DNA of 64,000 nucleotides from Martelella sp. HB161492 (GTDB lineage Bacteria > Pseudomonadota > Alphaproteobacteria > Rhizobiales > Rhizobiaceae), in contig NZ_JAATVV010000001.1 in NCBI RefSeq assembly GCF_013184775.1, positions 62,001 to 126,000 on the forward strand, in the 5' to 3' direction. The notes under the pieces are model-generated. The model had not been told where the DNA came from. It was given only the letters and a program-made list of their open reading frames with translations, and searched no databases. This document shows, piece after piece, positions 25,702 through 38,470 of this stretch. Within the stretch, counting starts at the first letter, position 1. Each line of letters starts with the position of its first letter. Both the position numbers and the translations under genes were made by a program.

Positions 25702-27285
25702 TCAGCGACCTTTCGGTCTGTCAAGGATCGCGGCAATGGATTGCGCCGGAACCGGGCGGGAATAGAGATAACCCTGCCCGGACACACCGCCTTGATGCCG
25801 GATCCACTCTGCCTGATCTTCAGCTTCGATACCCTCCGCCACGGTCGGCAGACCGAGGGTGGCGCAAAGACCGAGCATGGAGCGGAAGATCTTCTCGCTC
25901 TCCTCGTTCTGCCCAAGCCCCATCACGAAGGAACGGTCGATCTTGACCCGATCGAACGGAAACTCGCGCAAATGCCTGAGGCTTGAATAGCCGGTACCGA
26001 AATCATCCAGAACGATGCGGACGCCAACGGATGTCAGCCGCGAAATATTGGCATGCGCCGTCTCGATATTCTCCACCAGCGCGGTCTCCGTGATCTCCAG
26101 TTCGAGCCGCGAGGCCGGCAAGCCGGTTTCATGAAGAACGGCGATGGTTTTCTCGCAGAATGTCAGATGCCGTAGCTGGCCGGGCGCGACATTGACGGCA
26201 ATCGGGGTCTCAGAGGCCCATGACTGGGCATCGCGGCAGGCCGTGCGCAGCAGATGCAGATAGAGCTCGTCTATCAACCCGGCATCTTCGGCGACCGGTA
26301 TGAACTGCCCCGCCTCAAGAAAGCCGAGTCGTGGATTTTGCCATCGCGCCAGCACTTCCACCGCGTTCACGCTTTCATCATCGAGATTGATGATCGGCTG
26401 GTAGAATGGCACGACCTCACCGCGCGCCAGCCCCTTGCGCAGTTCCTCCTCAAGCGTCAGACGCTCGCGGATCCGCTTGTCGAGCAAGGCATCAAAATAG
26501 GCGCAGCGATTGCGACCGGCGGCTTTCGCCTGATACATCGCAATATCGGCGCGCTGGATCAGCGTCTGCCAGTCTGAAGCGTCCTGCGGATACATGGCAA
26601 CACCCAGGCTTACCGTGGTATCGATCACCCGCCCGCCGGCCCGGACCGGGCGGGCCACGGCGGTCAGGATCCTCTGCGACAGACCAGCGACAAGCTCGTC
26701 GTCAACTTCCTCATCCAGAATGATCGCGAACTCGTCGCCACCGAGACGGGCGACGAAATCATAGGGCCGCAACGCGCCGCTCAACCGCTCAGCCAGCGCC
26801 TGCAGCAGCTGGTCGCCAACGCTATGGCCAAGATTGTCATTCACCTGCTTGAAGCGATCGAGATCGAGAAAGATCAGCGCCAGAACGTGATTGCGCCGTC
26901 GCGCCCTGACCATCCGGCGGCCGCATTCCTCCTCAAACAGCCGCCGATTGGCAAGCCCAGTCAGCGGATCATGCCGCGCCATCATCGCCGCCTTGCTCTC
27001 GGCGAGCCGCCGCCGCTGCACCTCACGGCGCAACTTGCCCGCACGGATGATCAGTTGGACAGCCAGCGCAATGGACGCGACCATCAGAGCGGTGAAAAAC
27101 TCATCGAGCTGCCAGCTTTCATGCGCCCGGGAGAACCGGTAGAGATGCTCAAACGAATTGACCCTTATGAGAAGAGCCAAGATGCAGACCGCGCCAAGAC
27201 TAATAAACAGATATGGCCAGCCACCACGCCTGAGCTGCCGAAGGCGTAACCTGTTCTTCCGATTGTGTGGCAACACTGGTCTCAC
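25702..27285 (-). CDS. Membrane-bound GGDEF-EAL cyclic-di-GMP protein
   Basis: A 527-residue protein. Two hydrophobic segments (about residues 24-42 and 64-82) anchor it. The GGDEF domain (about 100-265) keeps the intact active motif GGDEF (182-186) and the inhibitory I-site RPYD (173-176). The EAL domain (about 285-520) has EVLAR (310-314) in place of EALAR, then NVAPGQL, LELEITET, VLDDFGTGYSSL, VKIDRSF, AEGIE and GQGYLYSRP, so the metal and catalytic residues appear present. It could make and/or degrade c-di-GMP. No periplasmic sensor domain beyond the short loop is visible. The GTG start lacks a strong ribosome site, so the exact N-terminus is uncertain. Confidence 0.92.
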   Translation of the reverse strand: MRPVLPHNRKNRLRLRQLRRGGWPYLFISLGAVCILALLIRVNSFEHLYRFSRAHESWQLDEFFTALMVASIALAVQLIIRAGKLRREVQRRRLAESKAAMMARHDPLTGLANRRLFEEECGRRMVRARRRNHVLALIFLDLDRFKQVNDNLGHSVGDQLLQALAERLSGALRPYDFVARLGGDEFAIILDEEVDDELVAGLSQRILTAVARPVRAGGRVIDTTVSLGVAMYPQDASDWQTLIQRADIAMYQAKAAGRNRCAYFDALLDKRIRERLTLEEELRKGLARGEVVPFYQPIINLDDESVNAVEVLARWQNPRLGFLEAGQFIPVAEDAGLIDELYLHLLRTACRDAQSWASETPIAVNVAPGQLRHLTFCEKTIAVLHETGLPASRLELEITETALVENIETAHANISRLTSVGVRIVLDDFGTGYSSLRHLREFPFDRVKIDRSFVMGLGQNEESEKIFRSMLGLCATLGLPTVAEGIEAEDQAEWIRHQGGVSGQGYLYSRPVPAQSIAAILDRPKGR

Positions 27286-27441
27286 TTTTTATTCAGGAGA
27301 CAGACGTCTGATCTCCAAGACCTGCAAAAACATCGTCTAGGCTACAATCTAGATCAGAACTGCGAATTTCCAAGCGCAGAACACACCGTATCACCGGCCC
27401 GCCCCGTCTTCATGGGCGCCGCACGCCTGTACCCGCTCAAC

Positions 27442-27470
27442 AAAAAAACCGCTGCCGGACAGCAGCGGTT
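27442..27470 (-). terminator. Rho-independent terminator of the atp operon
   Basis: A 9-bp stem AACCGCTGC/GCAGCGGTT (27447-27455, 27462-27470) followed on the minus strand by a U run (complement of 27442-27448), 25 bp after atpC. Confidence 0.9.
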
Positions 27471-27494
27471 CCTGTATTCTGCAAAAAGCCTTGA

Positions 27495-27896
27495 TCAGGC
27501 TGGCAGAACCGTCTTGTTCAGCTGGGTCAGTTCACCCAGCAGCTGCTCGATAGCACTCTTCTTTTCGTGCTGGGCATGTTCCAAATCGGCGCGCAGCTGC
27601 TTGATGCGCCGTTCAATCGCGTTGCTTGCCTCACCGACCGGAACCGCCGATTCAGCCAGCACCGTGCAATTTTCGCCCTGGATGTCGGCAAACCCGCCAA
27701 ACACCAGGAACTGCACCACATCACCTTCCGGTTTGCGGAACTTGACCATGCCGGCCTTCAGCGTCGTCATCATCGGCGCATGATGCGCCATCACGGTTAC
27801 TTCGCCTTCGCTTGCCGGAATGACCACAGAGCTGACTTCCGCCGAAGCAAGAAGGCGTTCCGGGGAAACAAGTTCGAAAATCAGCGTGTCAGCCAT
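27495..27896 (-). CDS. atpC: ATP synthase F1 subunit epsilon
   Basis: A 133-residue epsilon subunit, part of the central rotor stalk and an ATPase inhibitor. The N-terminal beta-sandwich shows TLIFELVSPERLL, EGEVTVMAHHAPMMTTLKAG and the GGFADI strand; a C-terminal helical hairpin follows (ASNAIERRIKQLRADLEHAQ, then KKSAIEQLLGELTQLN). Start at the ATG giving MADTLIFEL, as in relatives; the longer upstream frame has no resemblance. Last gene of atpHAGDC. Confidence 0.95.
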   Translation of the reverse strand: MADTLIFELVSPERLLASAEVSSVVIPASEGEVTVMAHHAPMMTTLKAGMVKFRKPEGDVVQFLVFGGFADIQGENCTVLAESAVPVGEASNAIERRIKQLRADLEHAQHEKKSAIEQLLGELTQLNKTVLPA

Positions 27897-28034
27897 TGTG
27901 CTCTCGTCTCTTGTCTGTTTTCCCGGCGACCATGGCTTCAGACGTGACAGCCGGTCCAAGCGCAATCATTATCGTCCGGGCGTTTGGTCCGCGCCCACCA
28001 GATCCTGTCCGGTCAGCGCAAAACCCTGTTCGGA

Positions 28035-29486
<1,452 letters not shown>

Positions 29487-29492
29487 TTAGTG

Positions 29493-30377
29493 TCAGAGCG
29501 CCTCGGCGCCCGCAATAATCTCAATCAGTTCCGTGGTGATCTGTGCCTGACGCTGACGGTTGTAGGACAGCGTCAGCTTGTCGATCATCTCACCGGCATT
29601 GCGCGTCGCATTATCCATCGCCGACATCTTGGCGCCCATCTCACCGGCCACATTTTCGAGCAGCGCCCGGAAAATCTGCACCCGGATGTTGAGCGGCACA
29701 AGCCGGGTCAGAATGCTTTCCGCATCCGGCTCATATTCATAAGGCGTTGTCGCTTCCGCGCCCGCCACGTCGGCGGTCTCCGGTGCTGCCGCCGGGATCA
29801 GCTGCAGACCGGTCGGCACCTGCGAGATGACCGACTTGAATTCAGCATAAAACAGCGTGCAGACGTCAAACGCGCCATCCGCAAACATTTTCATGATGCG
29901 ATTGCCGATGTCCTCGGCATTCGAAAAGCCGATCTTGCGGACTTCGCGCAGATCCGCGCGTTCCACCACCAGCTCGCCAAACTCCCGGCGCAGCGCGTCA
30001 AAGCCCTTGCGACCGACGCAGAATAGCTTGACCGTCTTGCCCTCGGCAATCAGCTTGCGGGCGTGATCGCGGGCAAAACGCGCGATCGACGAGTTAAAGC
30101 CGCCGCAAAGACCGCGTTCAGCGGTGCAGACAACGAGGAGATGGACATTGTCCTTGCCATTACCCTTCATCAGGGCCGGCACATCCTCGCCATTGCCGAC
30201 GGCGACCGAAAGGTCAGCCATCACCTTGCTCATGCGCTCCGAATAGGGCCGCGCATGCTCCGCAGCCTCCTGAGCACGACGCAGCTTCGCCGCGGCGACC
30301 ATTTGCATCGCCTTGGTGATCTTCTGCGTCGCCTTCACCGAGGCAATGCGAAGCTTCAGATCCTTCAATGAAGCCAT
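29493..30377 (-). CDS. atpG: ATP synthase F1 subunit gamma
   Basis: A 294-residue central shaft. The N-terminal coiled helix is [20 protein letters not shown], followed by the Rossmann-like domain with [12 protein letters not shown], and the C-terminal helix carries SEMxAR-like [20 protein letters not shown] and [18 protein letters not shown]. These terminal helices form the rotating coiled coil inside the alpha3beta3 ring. It lies between atpA and atpD with short spacers. Confidence 0.97.
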   Translation of the reverse strand: MASLKDLKLRIASVKATQKITKAMQMVAAAKLRRAQEAAEHARPYSERMSKVMADLSVAVGNGEDVPALMKGNGKDNVHLLVVCTAERGLCGGFNSSIARFARDHARKLIAEGKTVKLFCVGRKGFDALRREFGELVVERADLREVRKIGFSNAEDIGNRIMKMFADGAFDVCTLFYAEFKSVISQVPTGLQLIPAAAPETADVAGAEATTPYEYEPDAESILTRLVPLNIRVQIFRALLENVAGEMGAKMSAMDNATRNAGEMIDKLTLSYNRQRQAQITTELIEIIAGAEAL

Positions 30378-30408
30378 GGATTCACGATCCTCGCTCTAGC
30401 ACCCGGTT

Positions 30409-32504
<2,096 letters not shown>

Positions 32505-32745
32505 TTAATCCCCTCAAACCTAAGGCCACCCTTACCCCGCTCCCCATGCGGACAAGTGACCTGAAAACGATCAGTATATCCCCGAGAAACAGCAAAAAAA
32601 CGGCCTTGCTCTTTCAATAGTCGGCCTCCGTCTAGCACAGGAAACCCTCCCTCGCAACACAGGTTTACCCGCTTTCAAGGCCTCTGTGAGCTTTCTGGGA
32701 CATAAGTAGAATATGATCAAAAACAGAGCTCTAAAAGAGCGCCTG

Positions 32746-33132
32746 TCAGAACCATCCCAGACCGTAAAGCAGCATGAATACGCCCCCTACGATCTGAAGG
32801 ACCAGAAAGATGCCACCGCGCACCGACCGATCCTTGAGCGTCGCCATCCACAACAGCCGGGTCAGAAAGCCGAAAATCAGCGCCAGCCCGATCGTGCGGT
32901 AAACCATCTGTTGATTGAAAAGCAGCGCCATCAGCGAAAGGCCAGCATAGGCGCCGCCGATAAAGGAGCGCACCTGAATGCTCTGCATATTCTCTTCGCG
33001 CAGGCCGGAAAAGCCGGCCATGGCCAGCAGGCGCAGAGGCGCGAGCGCGACAATCAGTCCCCAAACGAAAATCACGATTGCCATGAAAAGCGCAACCTGT
33101 CCGACAAAACTGTCAGGCCAGTAAAGACTCAT
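32746..33132 (-). CDS. DUF4345-type four-helix membrane protein
   Basis: A 128-residue inner-membrane protein with four hydrophobic helices (VALFMAIVIFVWGLIVALAP, FIGGAYAGLSLMALLF, IGLALIFGFLTRLLWM, GIFLVLQIVGGVFMLLYGL). The segment QVRSFIGGAYAGLSLMALL resembles the DUF4345 family, whose function is unknown. The ATG at 33132 has GGAGG at 5 bases; the adjacent ATG at 33135 is too close to it. It stands between priA and the atp operon, with 240 bp to atpH. Confidence 0.75.
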   Translation of the reverse strand: MSLYWPDSFVGQVALFMAIVIFVWGLIVALAPLRLLAMAGFSGLREENMQSIQVRSFIGGAYAGLSLMALLFNQQMVYRTIGLALIFGFLTRLLWMATLKDRSVRGGIFLVLQIVGGVFMLLYGLGWF

Positions 33133-33200
33133 CATCTCCTCCACATCCTTGCATACCACCCGCCCGTCGCCACCAGGCAACCAGCTTTTATGTTTATTAG

Positions 33201-35411
33201 TTAGAGGAAGCTTTGGGGATCAATGTCAAGCTGAACATGAACAGAACCCCGCTCTTTTGGACCATTCGCGATCATTGTCGCCAGATAGGACTGGATATCG
33301 TCGCCGCGCCGACCATGCACCAGCAGCCGGAAACGATGGCGTCCCCTGACCAGCGCAAGCGGCGCTTCTGCCGGCCCGAGAATAGCAATTGTCGGCACAA
33401 AGGGCGCCGCCGCGCGCAAGCCCCGCGCATGCTGCTCGGCATCCTGCCGGGTATCGGCCGAGATGATCACCGCGGCAAGCCGGCCAAAGGGGGGCAATCC
33501 GCCCTTTTCGCGCTCGTTGATCTCGCGCTCGTAAAAGGCCTCCGCGTCGCCGGAGACGATGGCCTGCATCACCGGATGCATCGGCTGGTAGGTCTGAATG
33601 AGGCCCAGGCTTTTGCGCCCGGTCCGCCCGGCCCGGCCCGTCACCTGCGACAGAAGCTGGAAGGTCCGCTCCGCCGCCCGCGGATCGCCATTGGACAGGC
33701 CGATATCAGCATCGACAACCCCCACCAGCGTGATCAGCGGGAAGTTATGCCCCTTGGCCACCAGCTGCGTGCCGATGACGATATCCGCCTCGCCCCTGGC
33801 AACAGCCTCAAGCTCCAGTCTCAGCCGCTTGACGCCACCGGCAAGATCGGACGACAGGACGATGATCCGCTTTTCCGGGAAATGCTTCTCCGCCTCCTCG
33901 GCGATTCGCTCGACCCCCGGCCCGCAGGCCGCCAGATGATCGAGCGTACCGCATTCCGGGCAGGCTTCCGGCACACGCTCGGCATAGCCGCAGTGATGGC
34001 ACATCAGCTGACCGCGAAAGCGGTGCTCCACCAGCCAGCTGGCGCAGTTCGGGCACTGGAAGCGATGGCCGCAGACCCGGCACAGCGTCAGCGGCGCATA
34101 GCCACGCCGGTTGAGGAACAGCAGCGCCTGCTCCCCGCGCCCGACTGTCTTGCCCATTTCCTCCAGAAGAACCGGCGACAGAAAACCGCCGCGTGCCGGC
34201 GGATGGCGCCTGAGATCGACCGTTCTGAGATCCGGCAGCGCGGCTTCGCGATAACGGCCGGGCAGATGGATCCGTTCATAGCGGCCAGCCAGTGCATTGA
34301 CCTGACTTTCAACCGACGGCGTTGCAGACACCAGAACCACCGGAAAGCCGCCGATCCGCGCCCTGACAACCGCCATGTCGCGGGCATTGTAGAAGACCCG
34401 GTCCTCCTGCTTGTAGGCGGGGTCATGTTCTTCATCGACGATGATCAGCCCGAGATCGGAAAAAGGCAGGAACAGAGCCGAGCGCGCACCCGCCACAACC
34501 CGGATCTCCCCCTCCGCGGTCTGACGCCAGACCTTTTCGCGCATGCGCGGCGGAAGATCGGAATGCCATTCACCGGGCTTTGCGCCAAAGCGATCCTCGA
34601 AACGCTCGAGAAAGGCCGCCGTCAGCGCGATCTCCGGCAGCAAGATCAGCACCTGCTTGCCCCGTTTCAGCGTTTCGGCGATCGCCTCGAAATAGACTTC
34701 GGTCTTGCCGGAACCGGTAACGCCATCAATCAGCGAAACCGAAAAGACATGTTGTGCCGCAGCATTGCGCAGCGCCTCTCCCGCCTCACGCTGATCACCG
34801 ATCAGATCGGCTGGCGCATGATCGGCATCGGGCGCGGCAACAACCGGCGGCGGCGGCAGAAATTCCGTATCGAAGACCCCTGCCTTCATCAGCCCGTCGA
34901 CGACGCTGGGCGTCACGCCCGCCGCCCGGGCCAGACCGAGCCGTGTCCAGCCCGTGCCATTCTCAGCCAGCTCCAGAACGCGGGCGCGCGCCGGCGTCAG
35001 CCGTTCCGGACGTGCGTCCGTCAGCACCAGCCCCTCGACCATCGGCTCCGGCTCAAGCGCTGCCGGTGCGCGCATCGCCATGCGGGCAATCAGACCCGGA
35101 GGCGACAATGTATAGGCCGCCACCCAGTCGATGAAACGGCGCATGTCATCCGAAACCGGCGGGCAGTCGAACACATGGCTGATCGGGCGCAGCTTTTTGG
35201 GATCGACGCCGCCGCCATCGCCCTCATCCCAGACAACGCCGATCAGCTGGCGCGGCCCCACCGGCACCTGAACGATACTGCCCGGCTGCACCGCCATGCC
35301 TTCGGGCACGGCATAGGAATAGGGCCCCTGAACAGGCAAAGGCACGAGGACGGGCACCGTTCGCTTCAACACCGGTGCTTCACCAAAAAGATCGAGCAGT
35401 TCTTTTGTCAT
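33201..35411 (-). CDS. priA: Primosomal replication protein N' (PriA helicase)
   Basis: A 736-residue superfamily 2 DNA helicase that restarts stalled forks. The N-terminal 3'-end-binding domain (about 18-110) and winged helix (about 135-180) precede the helicase core: Walker A GVTGSGKT at 230-237, DEEH box in LIIVDEEHDPAYKQED, and motif VI-type QLLSQVTGRAGRTGR. Zinc-binding cysteines lie in CRVCGHRFQCPNCAS and CHHCGYAERVPEACPECG. Full length and intact. It is divergent from nothing directly; the acyltransferase gene upstream has the same orientation 70 bp away. Confidence 0.97.
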   Translation of the reverse strand: MTKELLDLFGEAPVLKRTVPVLVPLPVQGPYSYAVPEGMAVQPGSIVQVPVGPRQLIGVVWDEGDGGGVDPKKLRPISHVFDCPPVSDDMRRFIDWVAAYTLSPPGLIARMAMRAPAALEPEPMVEGLVLTDARPERLTPARARVLELAENGTGWTRLGLARAAGVTPSVVDGLMKAGVFDTEFLPPPPVVAAPDADHAPADLIGDQREAGEALRNAAAQHVFSVSLIDGVTGSGKTEVYFEAIAETLKRGKQVLILLPEIALTAAFLERFEDRFGAKPGEWHSDLPPRMREKVWRQTAEGEIRVVAGARSALFLPFSDLGLIIVDEEHDPAYKQEDRVFYNARDMAVVRARIGGFPVVLVSATPSVESQVNALAGRYERIHLPGRYREAALPDLRTVDLRRHPPARGGFLSPVLLEEMGKTVGRGEQALLFLNRRGYAPLTLCRVCGHRFQCPNCASWLVEHRFRGQLMCHHCGYAERVPEACPECGTLDHLAACGPGVERIAEEAEKHFPEKRIIVLSSDLAGGVKRLRLELEAVARGEADIVIGTQLVAKGHNFPLITLVGVVDADIGLSNGDPRAAERTFQLLSQVTGRAGRTGRKSLGLIQTYQPMHPVMQAIVSGDAEAFYEREINEREKGGLPPFGRLAAVIISADTRQDAEQHARGLRAAAPFVPTIAILGPAEAPLALVRGRHRFRLLVHGRRGDDIQSYLATMIANGPKERGSVHVQLDIDPQSFL

Positions 35412-35481
35412 TGGCCTTTGAGATTGCCGGTCATGGGCCCGAAAGTGAAGCAGCAGACATCACAAAACAGGCAACACCACC

Positions 35482-36393
35482 TCAAGCGGCGGACTTGAAA
35501 GAGAAGACGGCGTCCGGATTGTCAGCCAGCGCATGAACAGTGTGATATTCCAGCGCCGCCGTGGCCGCCTGCGGATCACCATCCAGCTGATCAGGCATGA
35601 TCATGTTGCCGATGGTGAAGTCGAACCGGTCGCCCTTCTTGTTGAGCAGTTCATGAAACACGGTCATGTCGCGAAGCTCGGTCGACCATTTGGCGAACCA
35701 GTAGAACAGGCCGGAATTGCGTGCCTTCAGATTCACCGGCAGCACCGGCAGATTGTATTTGCGCGCAAATCCGACGGCGGAGGTCTTCCAGGGGCGCTCA
35801 TTGAGCTTGCCATTGGCCCAGTAGGCAATCCGTCCGGAGGGGAACAGCACGGTCGCCTTCTCCTCCTTGATGGCCCGGTTGGTGACCTGCAGCGTCTCAC
35901 GCGCCTTGAGCTTGCTCTTGAACTCCTCGCGCCATTCCACCGGAATCACCATCTCGACAAGGCGCGGATTGACCCGGACGGCATCCCTGTTGGCGAAGAA
36001 CATCATGTCCGGCCGGCGATCCTTCAGCAGATCGAACACCGCCACACCATCGGCAATGCCGGTCGGGTGATTGGAGACCATCAGAAAACCACCGCTTGCC
36101 GGAATCCGGTCACGCTGCTGGCAATTGATATCGAGCTTCAGCTTGTTGCTGAGATATTCCATCACCTGATAGCCACCCATGGACTGGGTGTCATTGGCAA
36201 ATTCTATCGCCCGCCCGTAACCGAGCATGGCATAGAGAAAGGGTCGCATGACCGGCCAGAAAGGGCTGTGGACAATCTTCTGACCACGCTCGGCAATCAG
36301 GGTATCGACGATATGACCGGGTCGCCCCTGGGACACCAGGGCAATCGCCTCGGCGAACTGCGCCAGGGCTGATGATGACTCACGACGCGCCAT
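35482..36393 (-). CDS. PlsC-type acyltransferase
   Basis: A 303-residue protein with the PlsC-like acyltransferase core: motif I NHPTGIADG near residue 108, a central RVNPRLVEMVIPVEWRE block, and a downstream FPSGRIAYW motif that aligns with the FPEGTRS-type substrate site. The N-terminal 80 residues are helical and contain a weak hydrophobic stretch (PFWPVMRPFLYAMLGYG). Relatives transfer acyl chains to lysophospholipids or lipid-A-like or ornithine-lipid precursors, so the acceptor is uncertain. Motif I here has five residues between His and Asp rather than the usual four. It is divergent from xerC. Confidence 0.8.
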   Translation of the reverse strand: MARRESSSALAQFAEAIALVSQGRPGHIVDTLIAERGQKIVHSPFWPVMRPFLYAMLGYGRAIEFANDTQSMGGYQVMEYLSNKLKLDINCQQRDRIPASGGFLMVSNHPTGIADGVAVFDLLKDRRPDMMFFANRDAVRVNPRLVEMVIPVEWREEFKSKLKARETLQVTNRAIKEEKATVLFPSGRIAYWANGKLNERPWKTSAVGFARKYNLPVLPVNLKARNSGLFYWFAKWSTELRDMTVFHELLNKKGDRFDFTIGNMIMPDQLDGDPQAATAALEYHTVHALADNPDAVFSFKSAA

Positions 36394-36537
36394 TGTAATT
36401 CCCGCATCCCTCGGAGGAATTATATGTTATTTCAATATGAAAGAACAATGACACCTCCCTCTGATCCGTTAGCTTTTTGCTAACACACTTTACTGCAAAA
36501 TCGTCAACCAGCAAGAAAATCCTTGGACCGTCAACGC

Positions 36538-37473
36538 ATGGAAACATTTCTCGTTCCCGCTGATGCGGCATTGAATGCGCTTCGTCAAGACTGGCTGTCA
36601 TCGCTGACGGACGAACGCCGACTGTCCGACAACACCCTGATCGCCTATGAGCGTGATACACGGCAGTTTCTGCAGTTCCTCTGCGGCCATCTGGCCCACC
36701 CTGTCCATCTTGACGACATTGCCACGCTCAGACCTTCCGATCTTCGTGCCTATCTGGCTTTTCGCCGCAAGAGCGGCGTGGAGGCACGAACGCTGGGCCG
36801 CGAGCTGGCGGGCCTGCGCTCCTTCCTGCGCTGGCTGGAAAAAAAGGGCCTTGCCAATGCGGCCGGCGCGCGCGCCATGCGTTCACCGCGTCAGCCGAAG
36901 TCGTTGCCAAAGCCTCTGGCGCGCGATGAGGCGATTCTTGTGACCCAGGCGGCCACTCAGCGCGCCGAAGAACCCTGGATTGCCGCCCGCAACGCCGCCG
37001 TCTTCTGCCTGCTCTATGGTGCGGGCCTGCGCATCTCCGAAGCGCTCGGCCTGACGCCCGGTGCATTTGCCGGTCAGCCGACCGCACTGCGCATCCATGG
37101 CAAGGGCAACAAGACACGGCTGGTTCCCCTGCTCGAAATCGTCCGGAAAAGCGTCGAGGACTATATGCACCTCTGCCCCTATACGCCCGGACCCGAGGAA
37201 GCACTGTTTCGCGGCGAAAAAGGCAAGCCGCTTCAACCCGCGATCATCCAGCGTGAGATGCAGGCCATGCGCGGGGCGCTCGGACTGCCGGATACAGCCA
37301 CGCCGCATGCACTGCGCCATTCCTTCGCCACACATCTTCTGGCCGCAGGCGGCGACCTCAGAACCATCCAGGAGCTGCTCGGCCATGCCAGCCTGTCAAC
37401 CACGCAGATCTATACCGGCGTGGATACGGGCCGGCTGCTCGAGATCTATGACCGCGCCCATCCACGTGGCTGA
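36538..37473 (+). CDS. xerC: Tyrosine recombinase XerC
   Basis: A 311-residue site-specific recombinase that resolves chromosome dimers at dif together with XerD. The N-terminal SAM-like domain (LSSLTDERRLSDNTLIAYERD to RSFLRWLEKKG) is followed by the catalytic domain with Arg in YGAGLRISEAL, Lys in HGKGNKTRLVPL, HxxR in HALRHSFATHLL, His in LGHASLSTTQ and nucleophile Tyr in IYTGVD. All five catalytic residues are present. XerC is preferred over XerD from its place next to priA, as in related genomes. The start is uncertain: ATG 36538 is used, with a TTG 15 bases earlier as an alternative. Confidence 0.92.
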   Translation: METFLVPADAALNALRQDWLSSLTDERRLSDNTLIAYERDTRQFLQFLCGHLAHPVHLDDIATLRPSDLRAYLAFRRKSGVEARTLGRELAGLRSFLRWLEKKGLANAAGARAMRSPRQPKSLPKPLARDEAILVTQAATQRAEEPWIAARNAAVFCLLYGAGLRISEALGLTPGAFAGQPTALRIHGKGNKTRLVPLLEIVRKSVEDYMHLCPYTPGPEEALFRGEKGKPLQPAIIQREMQAMRGALGLPDTATPHALRHSFATHLLAAGGDLRTIQELLGHASLSTTQIYTGVDTGRLLEIYDRAHPRG

Positions 37474-37516
37474 AACGGCACTGAAAGTCGCAGCGCCCCA
37501 GACAGCCGGATAACAA

Positions 37517-37545
37517 AAAGCCCCGCAGCCGGACTGCGGGGCTTT
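37517..37545. terminator. Bidirectional terminator between xerC and the small secreted gene
   Basis: A perfect 12-bp stem AAAGCCCCGCAG/CTGCGGGGCTTT (37517-37528, 37534-37545) with a 5-base loop lies between convergent genes. Short U/A runs flank both sides. Confidence 0.85.
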
Positions 37546-37566
37546 GGTCACCGTCAATGACAGCGA

Positions 37567-37806
37567 TCAGTGCCGCTGAGCGTGCATGTCAACCAGCTTG
37601 AACGTGCCGTTGTCACCGACGCGATAGGTCTTCACAACGTCCTCGTCCATCAAGTCCTTTGCCTCAACCGACACCAGATCGCCAACCTTTGCCAGCTTTG
37701 CAAGCGCAACCTCGGCCACACTCTTTTCCGAAGCGTCCGCGGCAGCAAAACACGCACCAGCACTAACCGTGAAAGCGAGAACCGACATCACAACCAATTT
37801 CTTCAT
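37567..37806 (-). CDS. Small secreted protein, paralogue A
   Basis: A 79-residue protein with a signal peptide (MKKLVVMSVLAFTVSAGACFA) and a mature part of about 58 residues ending in DMHAQRH. I do not recognise the family. It is clearly related to the next gene (38023-38271): both share VGxLxSVxxxDL, a short variable gap, VKTYRVGxNxTFKLVD. The ribosome site AGGAGA precedes the ATG by 8 bases, giving good start support. The terminal His-containing tail differs between the two. A beta-hairpin fold and periplasmic location are plausible. Confidence 0.82.
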   Translation of the reverse strand: MKKLVVMSVLAFTVSAGACFAAADASEKSVAEVALAKLAKVGDLVSVEAKDLMDEDVVKTYRVGDNGTFKLVDMHAQRH

Positions 37807-37961
37807 GATCATCTCCTGTATCAATTATCTTTTGGTAAGATGCTCATGAACCATATCCAGATATATTTCGAACCTATTATATATATACCAATATTCAGAA
37901 AAAAATTACGCAATAAAATCATAATCAATACTGATTGATCACCCTATTTGGCACGAGAAAT

Positions 37962-38000
37962 GAAGAAGGCCCCGCAAAGTTTCCCTGCGGGGCCTTCTTC
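37962..38000 (-). terminator. Terminator-like hairpin after paralogue B
   Basis: A perfect 15-bp stem GAAGAAGGCCCCGCA/TGCGGGGCCTTCTTC (37962-37976, 37986-38000) lies 22 bp after the stop of the 38023-38271 gene. The minus-strand tail is only partly U-rich (CAUUUCUCG), so termination strength is uncertain. Confidence 0.75.
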
Positions 38001-38022
38001 CTGACTGTCAGTCGGTTTTGCC

Positions 38023-38271
38023 TTAATGGGCAGAATCGAGATGCTGCTGCGTATCAACGAGCTTGAATGTGCTATTCGGGCCGACACGATAGGTCTTCAC
38101 CATCGGCTTCCCGACAAGGTCCTGACTCTGAACGGAAATCAATGATCCCACCGGAGCCTGACGCTCGGCGGCGACCTGTGCCGGGGACTGTTCGACCATC
38201 GGCTGGGCAGCAAAGGCTGCACTGGCGCCAGCGATCAGGGCAATAGCAGATGCGGCAATAATCTTTTTCAT
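38023..38271 (-). CDS. Small secreted protein, paralogue B
   Basis: An 82-residue protein with a signal peptide (MKKIIAASAIALIAGASAAFA) and a mature part of about 60 residues ending QQHLDSAH. It shares the core VGxLxSVxxxDL...VKTYRVGxNxTFKLVD with the gene at 37567-37806, about half of the mature residues being identical across that core. AGGAGAC-type sequence precedes the ATG. Each gene has its own hairpin terminator and AT-rich upstream region, so they are probably separately expressed. The family and function are unknown to me. Confidence 0.82.
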   Translation of the reverse strand: MKKIIAASAIALIAGASAAFAAQPMVEQSPAQVAAERQAPVGSLISVQSQDLVGKPMVKTYRVGPNSTFKLVDTQQHLDSAH

Positions 38272-38470
38272 TTCAGTCTCCTTGGGTTTTCGCTCAATGC
38301 GGCCTTACCGACCGTCTGAGTTTAATTTGGAGCTGACATAGTTTTTCTTCAAGAGTAAAAGAGTCGAAAAAAGAAAAAATGAATATTAATTCTTTTTAAC
38401 GAAACAACATCAAAGTTTAGCAACAATTCGTTACATTCGCATCACGCCGTCCCACGACAAACAGGCGCGA

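Noticed and set aside
33213-35498. A 761-codon open frame antisense to priA
   Set aside because: High GC content gives long stop-free antisense frames; the composition is Arg/Gln/His-rich and unlike any real protein, while priA is intact.
36523-37473. XerC considered as an integrase of a mobile element
   Set aside because: It sits in its usual core context beside priA, with no attachment-site repeats, excisionase or cargo genes.
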